Shown one piece after another: positions 42,791 to 50,930 of a DNA stretch of 63,881 nucleotides (its first letter is position 1; the number at the start of each line of letters is the position of its first letter). The DNA lies in the NCBI GenBank assembly GCA_009773755.1, contig WSZJ01000002.1:1-63881 (forward strand), in the 5' to 3' direction. The position numbers and the translations under genes were made by a program. Under the pieces are notes generated by a model, which saw nothing but the letters and a program-made list of their open reading frames with translations, made no database searches and was not told the DNA's origin. The DNA comes from Planctomycetota bacterium. Its GTDB lineage: Bacteria; Planctomycetota; MHYJ01; WSZJ01.

Positions 42791-44116
42791 ATGTCCGAGG
42801 AGCAGAAGTCCGAAGGCGGAATGGGCGAGAAGCCGAGGCCTTGGCGGCGCCCACGGACCGGCCGGCGGCGGCAGCTTGGCGTCCCGCTTCCGCCTGGCTC
42901 CCCTCCCTCTGCTGGGCGCAACAACCCAAACCGCTTCCGTTGGGAGGGGGAACTGGCGGCGAAGCTCGGGCAGGTGCACGACAAGGTGGTTGCGAAAGAG
43001 GCGGGCGTAGCGCCCGGGACGGTCGCGCAGGAGCGCCTGCGCCGCGGGATTCCGGCCTTCAAGGGTAAAGGCCCCCTCATCGAATGGAATCCCGCGATGG
43101 ACGCGCGGCTGGGGAAGGATTCCGACGCGATCATCGGGAGGGAGCTCGGCGTTCCCGCTGCGGCCGTAAGCTATCGCCGGCGGCGGCTCGGAGTTCCGGC
43201 GTATGGCGTCGGCGGGCGCGTGCGGATCGTGCTGCCGCCCGGGGCGATCGCGAAGATGGGAACGGCACCCGACAAGGAAGTCGGGGCGGAGTTCGGCGTC
43301 TCGGGCTACGTCGTCTCGGTGGAGCGCAAGGCGCGCGGGATCAAGTCGTTCCAGAAGCCCCGGCCCAAGGTCAAGTGGACGGCGGAGATGATCGCCTGCT
43401 TCGACACTCACACCGACCGCGAGCTGGCTGAGCGCTACAACATCACGCCGCCGACCGTCGTCCGCAAACGGCTGCAGCTTCAAAAGCGCCGCGACAGCTT
43501 CAGCCGCAAATGGACGCCCGAGGAAAAGGCGCTTCTCGGGAAGTTCACCGATGTGGCGAACGCGCGCCGCCTCGGCATCACGGAGGCGATGGTCAAGTCG
43601 ATGCGCGATCACGAGGGAATCCCGCCGCTCTACGTGGCGGCGCCGGTCGTCTGGACCAAGGAGGACGACGCTCGCCTCGGCAAGGAGACCGACGAGGCAA
43701 TCGCGGCGGACAAGGGCTGCTCGGTCGGCGCGGTGCTCAACCGCCGTCAGGAGCTGCGAGTCGCGTCGAATCGCAGGCAGAAACGGGAGCTTCTCTGGTC
43801 CAAGGATGACGACGCGCTCCTTGGGAAGGACTCTGACGTCATGACGGCGAAGCTCCTTGATCGTACGCCTCGCGCGATCACACGGCGAAGGCTGGAGCTT
43901 GGCGTCCCGCCGTTCAGGACGAAGAAGAACACGGTGACGTGGAACCCGGAGCACGACAAGGTGCTGGGGACGATGTCGGATGCGGACGCGGCGAAGACCC
44001 TGAACGTCCCGGAGGCCCGGGTGCGGTGGCGGCGGCGGGCGCTGGGGATCGCGATGTTCGAGGAACGATGGCCGCCCGAGGCCCCGGAAGCGCCCGGGCG
44101 CGTGCCCTCGCAGTAG
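42791..44116 (+). CDS. Tandem helix-turn-helix (Myb/SANT-like) eight-module protein
   Basis: The product has 441 residues. After a basic 48-residue leader the whole protein is eight modules of 45-49 residues. Each begins with a Trp (W51, W99, W196, W241, W288, W336, W384; module three has Val instead, near residue 147). Then come an acidic patch, LGK.TD, a small-residue helix (GVPAAAV, GITEAMV, DRTPRAI) and an Arg-rich helix (YRRRRLGVP, RRRLELGVP, RRRALGI). That is the layout of a Myb/SANT or homeodomain-like HTH repeated head to tail. GGGAG lies 8 nt before the ATG. A modular sequence-specific DNA binder is the likely role. Confidence 0.7.
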   Translation: MSEEQKSEGGMGEKPRPWRRPRTGRRRQLGVPLPPGSPPSAGRNNPNRFRWEGELAAKLGQVHDKVVAKEAGVAPGTVAQERLRRGIPAFKGKGPLIEWNPAMDARLGKDSDAIIGRELGVPAAAVSYRRRRLGVPAYGVGGRVRIVLPPGAIAKMGTAPDKEVGAEFGVSGYVVSVERKARGIKSFQKPRPKVKWTAEMIACFDTHTDRELAERYNITPPTVVRKRLQLQKRRDSFSRKWTPEEKALLGKFTDVANARRLGITEAMVKSMRDHEGIPPLYVAAPVVWTKEDDARLGKETDEAIAADKGCSVGAVLNRRQELRVASNRRQKRELLWSKDDDALLGKDSDVMTAKLLDRTPRAITRRRLELGVPPFRTKKNTVTWNPEHDKVLGTMSDADAAKTLNVPEARVRWRRRALGIAMFEERWPPEAPEAPGRVPSQ

Positions 44117-44132
44117 TTGCCCTGCTGGGCCG

Positions 44133-45269
44133 CTACTTCGGAGTGGTCGGGGCACTCCAGTGCTCAGCGCCATCGGGACCCATGAGCGTGAACGATTCCC
44201 GGTCTTCAAGAATCGAGAGTCGGCTCCGGACGCGACCAGTCGAATCGGCCATCGCGAATCCAGTCCCGCCGCTCACGGTTCCCAGGCTGACCCGGTTCAA
44301 CTCGTCCGGCCCTCGGATCGCCAGGCCCGTGAACTTGGCCGGCGTGAACCCGAGGATGACTGACTCCTTCATGTCAGCATCTGCAAACACGAGTGCAGGC
44401 AGGTTTCCGTCGACCAATCCGAGGGTGCCGCGGTCCTTGTTATCCCGGTCCCGGAAGAGCAGCACGTTTCGGTCTTTCGAGAGAACGCCCATGATGATGC
44501 GGTCGTTGCCCCCGTCGTCGGCGAACCGCATCACCGGGAAACCGGAAGGCCCTATCCCGAAGGCACACCGGTTGCGGCGTTCGTCGTCGACGCACCCGAT
44601 CTTGGCACCGTCAGAATCGACGAGCTGAACGATTCCCCGTTTGCCGTTGGCCGCCGTGACTTGCGCGGAGACCTCCCCCGCATCGGTCGCCATCGCGGAG
44701 AACCCGCCGTCCGTGGTCGTCGTGAACAAGGACATGAGAACGGCCTTGGGGCTGGCACCGAGCAGGAACCGCTCGCGGCCGACCCCATCGAACATCGTTA
44801 CTTCGGGACCGTGGGTTCCGCGGATGCGGGCGACGAATCGCTCCTTCTCGTTCCCCTTGTTGTGTAGAACAAAACATGGGTCTCCGTTCTCAGCCAGGCC
44901 GGCATAGATTCCGCATGAGACCCTGAGCTGGTCGGTTTCCAGAGACGACGCTCTCAGTCGGTTGATGCCCAGCGATGCACGCTCCGCCCCGGACATTTCG
45001 TTCAAGGTCAGCGATCCGCCGCCGGTCTCTCCCGCCTGCAGAATTGCGACGGGGGTCCCAAACCGGGCAGAGCGAACCTCGAACCGCTCCGCATGAATTA
45101 CTGCCGGCAGCAGTCGGTCGAGGTGTTGCCAGGCCTGCTGCGCGCCGAGCGCAACGACCAGGACTGCGAGCACAAGCGAGAGACGCAACCGGCGACAGCG
45201 ACGTTCCAGAGTCTCGAGCCGCTTGAGCATGTGATCAAGCCGCACGTCGACCGCGTTCACTTCAGCCAT
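44133..45269 (-). CDS. Membrane-anchored protein with repetitive beta domain
   Basis: The product has 378 residues. A coiled-coil-like start (RLDHMLKRLETLERRCRRLR) leads into one transmembrane helix (LSLVLAVLVVALGAQQAW). The rest is beta repeats ending in GxxR/GxxK turns, such as RNRCAFGIGPSGFPVMRFAD and KDRGTLGLVDGNLPALVFAD, about 25-30 residues each. I do not know the family. GAGGG lies before the ATG. It is divergent from the Ser/Thr kinase, so the two may share a regulatory region. Confidence 0.65.
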   Translation of the reverse strand: MAEVNAVDVRLDHMLKRLETLERRCRRLRLSLVLAVLVVALGAQQAWQHLDRLLPAVIHAERFEVRSARFGTPVAILQAGETGGGSLTLNEMSGAERASLGINRLRASSLETDQLRVSCGIYAGLAENGDPCFVLHNKGNEKERFVARIRGTHGPEVTMFDGVGRERFLLGASPKAVLMSLFTTTTDGGFSAMATDAGEVSAQVTAANGKRGIVQLVDSDGAKIGCVDDERRNRCAFGIGPSGFPVMRFADDGGNDRIIMGVLSKDRNVLLFRDRDNKDRGTLGLVDGNLPALVFADADMKESVILGFTPAKFTGLAIRGPDELNRVSLGTVSGGTGFAMADSTGRVRSRLSILEDRESFTLMGPDGAEHWSAPTTPK

Positions 45270-45425
45270 GAGATTTCCCTCTCAAGAATTCCGGGGCGGA
45301 ACTGTACCAGCGCCCTTCAACTCGTTCGCGCGACTTCTCCGAGCTTCCCCGCCCAGTCCGCGCTTGAACGCGCCCCCGCCCACCGTGCTAACCTCTCACT
45401 TGGCAGCCAACTCGGCTCTGCGTGA

Positions 45426-46862
45426 TTGGACGCGGGGAGCGTGCCAGATTTTTCGACGACTTGCGCGGGACCGAAGAAGGGGGTTCGCCCCTGGAGCGAA
45501 CGCGCACCGGGCTGGCCGCTGACTTCTACCATTGGGCTGAGGGAGCGAAATCTGCGAGAGGTCCAGACCGGCGACCGCATCGGCGAGTACGTGCTTCGCG
45601 AGAAGCTCGGCGAAGGCGGGTTCGGTGTGGTCTGGAAGGCGGAGAACCCGGACCTGCCCGGAAAGGTCGTGGCGATCAAGTTCCCAGCGGTCGATGGAGC
45701 CCATGGAACGCTTCGAGTTGAAGCCGCTGCGCAACACAAGCTGCAGCACCCGCGAATCGTGCGAACGCTTTCCGTGAATCTCCAGCACGACCCTCCCTAC
45801 GTCGTACTCGAGTACGTGGCCGGCCAGTCCCTTCGAGAGCGCCTGCGCATCGGGGGAACGCTGATCGAGCGCGAGATGCTGGCAGTGGCGAATGACGTTC
45901 TCGAGGCGAGCGCGTTCGCACATGCCCGCGACATCGTCCATGGCGACATTTCCCCGTCTAACGTGATCATCGACCTGCAAGGAAGAGCCTGTGTGACAGA
46001 TTTCGGCCTCTCTCGAGACCTGAGTCCACAAGAGGACCCAATGTCGCTCTCTCGCAGTTCCGCGGGGTCAAACCAGAATCGGATTCAGGGAACGCTCGCG
46101 TACCTGGCGCCGGAACTTCGAAACGGCGGGAGCAAGTCGAAAGAGAGCGATGTCTTCGCGCTGGGGATCTTGCTTCTCGAGATGGCAACCGGCGATCCCA
46201 GCTACCTGCGGTTCCCGGTCGACGGGGCACCACGTTGGCTATCGGGGCTTGTTGAAAGGGCGACGCATCGCTCGCCTGAAAAGAGATACCCGGCCGCCGT
46301 CGAGATGCTCGGCGCCTTCATCGAGGAGACCGGCCACCAGGCACGGGCCGCATCACCACAACCGCCGAATCGTGGTTCTGAACCACGGATCGCAGAGACG
46401 CAAACGGGTGTCGCCCTCACGCATCAGGGGTTCCTAGTCAAGGTAACCTTGCTTGCGGTGGGCCTGGCAGTGCTGACCACTGTTGCAATTGCAGTTCGTG
46501 TCATTCGAAGTCGACGGAGCGCAACCCCTGCGGCGATGGCCGAAGCCCGTCAACCTGCGGTCCGCGCTGAAGAAAAGCCGAAGCCAACATCCGAGCGACC
46601 AACGTTCGACGCTGAGACATGGGGAAAGGAAACTTCGGAAGGAACTTCGTTAGATCAAATGCTCTATCGCGCCGAATGGAAGGCGGCCAGAACGGAAAGG
46701 TGGCGTCGACTACACAAAGGCATGTCTCAGGACGAAGTTAGAGAGCTTCTCGGAGAGCCTCGCCGCATCGAAATGGGCCTCTCTGAGTTCTGGTCCTACA
46801 GCGACGCGGGTTGCATTTTCTTCCATGGCTCCTCTTTAGAATCCTGGTCGGAGCCTCGGTGA
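45426..46862 (+). CDS. Transmembrane Ser/Thr protein kinase with SmpA-like tail
   Basis: The product has up to 478 residues. Kinase motifs: LGEGGFGVVWKA (61-72), the lysine in VVAIKF (K85), HGDISPSNVII (catalytic D174), TDFGL (192-194) and APE. The catalytic loop has Gly-Asp-Ile-Ser instead of Arg-Asp-Leu-Lys, so it is a non-RD kinase. One transmembrane helix (about 337-360) precedes a C-terminal KGMSQDEVRELLGEPRRIE segment like SmpA/OmlA domains. The start is uncertain: the TTG at 45426 is the longest choice, and the kinase fold begins near residue 50. Confidence 0.82.
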   Translation: MDAGSVPDFSTTCAGPKKGVRPWSERAPGWPLTSTIGLRERNLREVQTGDRIGEYVLREKLGEGGFGVVWKAENPDLPGKVVAIKFPAVDGAHGTLRVEAAAQHKLQHPRIVRTLSVNLQHDPPYVVLEYVAGQSLRERLRIGGTLIEREMLAVANDVLEASAFAHARDIVHGDISPSNVIIDLQGRACVTDFGLSRDLSPQEDPMSLSRSSAGSNQNRIQGTLAYLAPELRNGGSKSKESDVFALGILLLEMATGDPSYLRFPVDGAPRWLSGLVERATHRSPEKRYPAAVEMLGAFIEETGHQARAASPQPPNRGSEPRIAETQTGVALTHQGFLVKVTLLAVGLAVLTTVAIAVRVIRSRRSATPAAMAEARQPAVRAEEKPKPTSERPTFDAETWGKETSEGTSLDQMLYRAEWKAARTERWRRLHKGMSQDEVRELLGEPRRIEMGLSEFWSYSDAGCIFFHGSSLESWSEPR

Positions 46863-46928
46863 TCGCCTGCGCATCGGCGAAATGCCACATCGAAGCTCCG
46901 CACACTCTCGCGGTCGGATGAAGAGTGC

Positions 46929-47414
46929 TCAGTTAGGTCGCTTCGTGCCGCAATGCGAGCAGTAGGCCTCAGCTTCGCCGAAGCGCCGACCGCAACCCGT
47001 GCAGAACGTCCCCGCAGGCGCAACGGGCGCCTCCTTCGCCGGCGTCGCCTGGGGTTCCGACGCGGGAGGTGCCTTTCCAAAACTGCGGACCTTTCCTTTC
47101 ACGGTGAAGCCTTGAACGCGAAACAAGAAGCAGCTGAAGTCCTCGTACTCAACTACGGCGTTTGTGAGGTAGTCACCCTTGCCCTTCTTCACGCAGTCTT
47201 CAGTAGCGCGTGAGATATCTGGGGAAGAGCCGAGCGGGATGAACAAGATCCAGCCTCGATAGTCCGTTCCCTCCGCCGAATCCCGCGTGATCGGACCATT
47301 TGGATCAGGGTTGCCCTCTCGCGTGGAGAGCACATCGAAGGTCCCGACTCGTCCCACGCAGCCACCGGCGAGCAATAGCAGCGGGAAAAAGCCCGCGACG
47401 GAAAATCGTTTCAT
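46929..47414 (-). CDS. Lipoprotein with C-terminal zinc ribbon
   Basis: The product has 161 residues. A signal peptide with lipobox LLLAGGC (C19) is followed by an unrecognised domain (GTDYRGWILFIPLGSSPDIS) and a Pro/Ala linker. The end is CTGCGRRFGEAEAYCSHCG, a four-Cys zinc ribbon. A zinc ribbon on an exported lipoprotein is unusual. GGAGAG lies before the ATG. It is convergent with the kinase gene, and the pair plus the membrane protein at 44133 may form one module. Confidence 0.7.
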   Translation of the reverse strand: MKRFSVAGFFPLLLLAGGCVGRVGTFDVLSTREGNPDPNGPITRDSAEGTDYRGWILFIPLGSSPDISRATEDCVKKGKGDYLTNAVVEYEDFSCFLFRVQGFTVKGKVRSFGKAPPASEPQATPAKEAPVAPAGTFCTGCGRRFGEAEAYCSHCGTKRPN

Positions 47415-47563
47415 GTCAGGCTCTCCAAGAGGTCGCAGGAACCCGAGATTGGATCGGTTCTTGCAGAAGCTGGGCCCTCTCTCAGCTCCTCTGCACCGAT
47501 TTGAGCAGATCATAGCCTGCCCTCATTTTGCGGGCAAGATCGACTCGCCCTCAAGATGCGGGC

Positions 47564-47869
47564 GTGACACGATCAGTATTCTCAAAGGAATACGACGCCT
47601 TTCGCTCCTGCATCGTTGCCCTCCGGACGGAGGCGAAACTGACTCAGCGACAACTCGCCGAGCGGCTTCAATGCCCGAGGTCATTCGTGAGTCGAATCGA
47701 GGTCGGCGAACGCCGCCTGGACGTCATCGAGTTCGTCTGGCTTTGCCGAGCTTGCGGCACGTCTCCCGCGGCTGCGCTGGAGCGATTAATGCGGCATCTG
47801 AAAGCGACGGACTCGCCGCAACTCACGCCCTCGGCGCGGCGAAAAAGTCGGACCCGCAAAGATCGGTGA
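47564..47869 (+). CDS. XRE-family HTH regulator
   Basis: The product has 101 residues. FSKEYDAFRSCIVALRTEAK then LTQRQLAERLQCPRSFVSRI and EVGERRLDVIEFVWLC is a textbook XRE/Cro HTH. The GTG at 47564 gives the usual VTRSVFSKEYDAF start; a TTG at 47528 would add 12 residues. It ends just before an inverted repeat and 130 bp upstream of the FtsK-type gene, so it is the likely regulator of transfer or replication. Confidence 0.8.
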   Translation: MTRSVFSKEYDAFRSCIVALRTEAKLTQRQLAERLQCPRSFVSRIEVGERRLDVIEFVWLCRACGTSPAAALERLMRHLKATDSPQLTPSARRKSRTRKDR

Positions 47870-47873
47870 CTGT

Positions 47874-47890
47874 CGTGGGCCGCGCCCACG
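47874..47890. promoter_or_regulatory. Inverted repeat between the XRE regulator and FtsK-type genes
   Basis: CGTGGGC (47874-47880) and GCCCACG (47884-47890) are perfect arms around 3 bp, 5 bp after the regulator stop. It could be the operator of the regulator or a weak terminator. No T run follows. Confidence 0.45.
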
Positions 47891-47998
47891 CGACTCAACA
47901 GCGGTTTTGCGGGTTCAGTTCCCCCCGCAATTCAGCCGATTCATGGGTAGGGCCCGATGTCGCCCGCTCGTCCCCTCCTCCACTTTCCGGAGCCTCAC

Positions 47999-49711
47999 AT
48001 GGCTACAGTCCTGCCTCCCCTGTCGCTCCTGGACGATGTCACTCCCGAGCCGGACTGCGTGAATCACAAGGCGCGGATCGCGCAGATCCACCGCGCCCTG
48101 GAGGCGTTCGAACTCGATGCGCGGGTTGTCAGGCACTCTTCCGGGCCGGCGTGCACGACGTACGAGCTGGAACTGGCGCCTGGAACGCGCGTCGCGAAGG
48201 TCATCGGCCTGGCGCCAGACCTGTCGATCCACCTCGGCGTGCCTTCCGTGCGCGTCTTCTATCCGCTTCCTGAAAAGACCACCGTCGGCCTGGAAGTCCC
48301 GAATCCGAAGGCAACGCCGGTCCGGCTGCGGCGGGTGATGGAGCAGGTGGCGGAGCGGGCGGACACATTGGGGCTGCCACTGTTCCTCGGCGAGGGCGCA
48401 GAGGGCGAGCCGATCGTGGCCGACTTGGCGGCCCTGCCGCACCTGCTGGTCGCGGGGACGACGGGATCGGGGAAGAGCGCGTGCCTGGTGACGGCGATCG
48501 CGTCGATGCTGATGGCGCGGACGGCGGATGACCTGAAGCTGATTCTCATCGACCCGAAGCAGGTCGAGCTCTCGGCATTCAAGCAAATCCCACACCTGCT
48601 GGCGCCGGCGGTGACCGACATGCGGCGGACGCCGCGTGTGATGGACTGGCTCGTGCGGCAGATGGAGCAGCGGTACAGCCTGTTCGCTAAGGTCGGGGTC
48701 AAACGGATCGGGGAGTTCAACAAGCTGGGAGGGCGGGCCGTCCTGAAGAAGCTCAAGTCCGAAGGCGAAGAGCCGCCGGACGTCCCAACGCACTTGCCGT
48801 ACATCGTCGTGATCATCGACGAGCTCGCGGACCTGATGATGACCGCCGCGAAAGAGGTCGAAGGGGCGATCCAGCGGCTGTCGCAGAAGTCGCGCGCGGT
48901 CGGGATTCACATGATCCTCGCGACGCAGCGTCCATCGGTGGACGTCCTCACCGGTCTCATCAAGTCGAACATGCCCAGTCGGGTGGCCTTCAAGGTCGCC
49001 GCGAACGTGGACAGCCGAACGATTGTCGACCAGCCCGGCGCCGAGAAGCTGCTTGGCAAGGGCGACATGCTCCTCATGCTGAACGGGTCCCAGCAGCTCG
49101 CACGTGGCCAAGGGACTTGGATCGCCGACGCGGAGCTCAAGCGCGTCCTGGGGTGGCTCCGCGAACACGGCGGCGCCGCGACCCACCACGCCGGGCTGTG
49201 CCTCGCGGCCGGCACGGACGCCGTTGATCCTTGTGACGACGAACTCTTCGACCGCGCCGCCGAGGTCGTCATCACCGAGCAGCGCGGAAGCGTCTCCCTG
49301 GTGCAGCGGAATCTCGAGATCGGGTTCTCCCGCGCTGGAAAGCTCATGGACGCGCTCGAGCAGGCGGGAATAGTCGGCCCGCAGATCGGCGCTACGGCGC
49401 GCCAGGTGTATGTGACTCTCGCCGAGTGGAGGTCCCGCCAGGTCGGGGCCGCTCCCGCCGCGATCCCGGGGCCAGCCCCTTCCCGCGCGCCGAGCCCCGA
49501 CCCGCTCTTCCTCGCCGCCACGCTTCTCGTGCTCGCCGAACGCCGCGGGGGCGTCGAAAGGCTGCGCGACCTGCTGGGTGTGTCCTGGGAACGCGCCGCG
49601 TCGCTCATGCAGGCCCTGGAGACCGCCGGCGTCGTCGAACGACGTCCAGGGACCGGAGAGTGGAGGGTCCGGATGTCGCTTCGTGAGTGGCGGAAGAAGC
49701 GCGGTGCGTGA
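47999..49711 (+). CDS. Soluble FtsK/SpoIIIE-type DNA translocase
   Basis: The product has 570 residues. There is no membrane domain. The alpha/beta motor shows VAGTTGSGKSACL (P-loop 153-160), LILIDPKQVELSAF, a Walker B YIVVIIDELADLMM (about 268-281) and LATQRPSVDVLTG. Near residues 410-480 a first gamma-like winged helix (AAEVVITEQRGSVSLVQRNL, then YARA-like FSRAGKLMDALEQ) is seen, and the C-terminus repeats a similar winged-helix pattern (LLGVSWERAASLMQALETAG). GGAG lies 6 nt before the ATG. In AICEs a protein of this type moves double-stranded DNA between cells. A role in transfer of this element is inferred. Confidence 0.9.
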   Translation: MATVLPPLSLLDDVTPEPDCVNHKARIAQIHRALEAFELDARVVRHSSGPACTTYELELAPGTRVAKVIGLAPDLSIHLGVPSVRVFYPLPEKTTVGLEVPNPKATPVRLRRVMEQVAERADTLGLPLFLGEGAEGEPIVADLAALPHLLVAGTTGSGKSACLVTAIASMLMARTADDLKLILIDPKQVELSAFKQIPHLLAPAVTDMRRTPRVMDWLVRQMEQRYSLFAKVGVKRIGEFNKLGGRAVLKKLKSEGEEPPDVPTHLPYIVVIIDELADLMMTAAKEVEGAIQRLSQKSRAVGIHMILATQRPSVDVLTGLIKSNMPSRVAFKVAANVDSRTIVDQPGAEKLLGKGDMLLMLNGSQQLARGQGTWIADAELKRVLGWLREHGGAATHHAGLCLAAGTDAVDPCDDELFDRAAEVVITEQRGSVSLVQRNLEIGFSRAGKLMDALEQAGIVGPQIGATARQVYVTLAEWRSRQVGAAPAAIPGPAPSRAPSPDPLFLAATLLVLAERRGGVERLRDLLGVSWERAASLMQALETAGVVERRPGTGEWRVRMSLREWRKKRGA

Positions 49712-49753
49712 AGGAGAGTGGCCGGAGATCAGCGCGTGGCTCAGGGATCTGAA

Positions 49754-49804
49754 CCGTGCGTGCACCCGTGCGACCAGCCGTGCGTACATCCGTGCGGCCG
49801 TGCG
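49754..49804. repeat. CCGTGCG iterons
   Basis: Five exact CCGTGCG motifs start at 49754, 49766, 49778, 49790 and 49798, the first four with exact 12-bp spacing. They follow the FtsK-type gene and are the first part of a 663-bp non-coding region (49712-50374) with three repeat blocks. Origin of transfer or replication is the likely role. Confidence 0.75.
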
Positions 49805-49892
49805 TGGCTCTACTTCACACGACCCTCCAACTCCAGGCTTCGGCATGTTCCGCGCACGCATCGGGGAGATGTGGCGCGCTATGGCGCGGTCG

Positions 49893-49953
49893 TTGCCGTG
49901 CTTTTGCCGTGTTCTTACGGTGTTTCTAACGTGATTCTAGCGGGAATTCTAGC
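49893..49953. repeat. Degenerate 11-12-bp phased repeats
   Basis: Successive units TTGCCGTGCTT, TTGCCGTGTTC, TTACGGTGTTTC, TAACGTGATTC and TAGCGGGAATTC follow each other without spacers. The core CCGTG drifts to ACGTG and GCGGG along the array. The period matches the helical turn, as for binding sites on one DNA face. Confidence 0.65.
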
Positions 49954-50040
49954 TGCGGCGCTCCAAGTGCGGTTTGGCGGCATTTCGACGGAGAACCAGA
50001 GGAAATTTTAGAGGAAATCATGGGGGTTTTAGGAGGGCAT

Positions 50041-50140
50041 GTAACGGTATGCCGTTACGGGGTCCGTAGCGGGAATATTTGAGGGGGATATTTAACCGGG
50101 TTCTTAACCGGGTACATAAGCGGGCATTTGAGGGCAAATT
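50041..50140. repeat. Palindrome plus phased T(A/G)A-CGGG repeats
   Basis: GTAACGG-TATG-CCGTTAC (50041-50058) is a perfect 7-bp inverted repeat. Six units follow at 50067, 50080, 50093, 50105, 50117 and 50129, each starting TAG, TGA or TAA and then a G run (TAACCGGGTTCT, TAACCGGGTACA). The 12-13-bp phase and A/T-rich unit ends fit a replication or transfer origin. Confidence 0.7.
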
Positions 50141-50374
50141 CATGGGCGGGCCCTTGTTTCCGGACCGCGCTTCCCGGAAATTCTTCCTGGACGCCCTTCA
50201 CAGGGAGCGGCCCGGATCGGCATTCCGGAAATGCAGCAGCGGGAAGATCGGGCATCCGCACCACGGGAGAAGGCCCCCGTGTGGCGCAACGCGATTCCTG
50301 CCGGCGGCGACAAGCGGAGTGCTAGGATTCGCACCGGCACCGACGCTTTCCCCTGTTCGACGAGGTCTCAAGAT

Positions 50375-50800
50375 ATGCCCACTTCCCGCCGACTTCTGCC
50401 TGAAGCCATGATTCCCGAACTCTCGGCCGCCGTCCACCGAGGCTGGAAGCTCGCCGGGATGAGATGCGAGAAGGAAACGCGGGTTCGAGCCAACGGGCGG
50501 ACCTGGAAGGTTTCGCGGTTCAGCGGCCTTCGCGGCGGCCGACTGGAAGCGCGCGTACATATCCTCCCGGAACACGGCGGCGCCGAGGATGATTCGACGG
50601 GAATCCTGAGTTCAGGAGACGTCCCGGTCATCCACACTTTCACGGCAATTTTGAAGAAGCGTGGCTACGCGGGCTACTGGGACGTGGCTGACGGGCCGCC
50701 GCGGGGGTTCTTCAGGAAGACTCTGAAGAACCTCGAGGATCTGCGCCGTGAACGGCATCTTCTGGAGCGACTCGAGCTGGGCATCTCCAAGCGCAAGTAG
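50375..50800 (+). CDS. Hypothetical protein next to the iterons
   Basis: The product has 141 residues. I do not recognise it. It is basic, with WKLAGMRCEKETRVRANGRT then WKVSRFSGLRGGRLEARVHI and a helical, charged C-terminus (KTLKNLEDLRRERHLLERLE). GAGG lies 9 nt before the ATG. Its place between the iterons and the replication operon suggests a DNA-binding role, but nothing proves it. Confidence 0.5.
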   Translation: MPTSRRLLPEAMIPELSAAVHRGWKLAGMRCEKETRVRANGRTWKVSRFSGLRGGRLEARVHILPEHGGAEDDSTGILSSGDVPVIHTFTAILKKRGYAGYWDVADGPPRGFFRKTLKNLEDLRRERHLLERLELGISKRK

Positions 50801-50856
50801 CCTTCACGGCGAAGCACCGCGCCTGTGGATCGGCAGTGTCTATCAAAAGCCTAGCA

Positions 50857-50930
50857 CGCGACTGAAGCGACAAAAGCGACCGAAGTCCCCTCCTCAGCCG
50901 TGATTTGTCGCTTCGGTCGCTTTAGTCGCG
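50857..50930. repeat. Hairpin of GCGACAAAAGCGACCGAAG units
   Basis: Arms at 50857-50885 and 50909-50930 are imperfect complements made of AGCGAC units. The right arm codes for the repetitive ATKATEATNHG tail of the DUF3987 protein. It is the only tandem-arm hairpin of this style that I see inside the element, at the 3' end of the replication operon. Confidence 0.65.

Noticed and set aside
42761-44209. A 482-codon minus-strand frame opposite the eight-module protein
   Set aside because: It is Arg/Pro-rich without repeats of its own. The plus-strand modules are regular and include a ribosome site.
47915-49861. A 648-codon minus-strand frame over the FtsK-type gene
   Set aside because: It is a shadow of the translocase, which has full Walker motifs on the other strand.
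49718-50011. A coding frame across the CCGTGCG iterons
   Set aside because: Its repetitive CVHPC text results from the 12-bp period of the iterons, and no ribosome site or fold supports it.
49754-50140. A CRISPR array
   Set aside because: Units are 7-13 bp, contiguous or at one-turn spacing, and lack repeat/spacer structure of CRISPR size. No cas gene is near.
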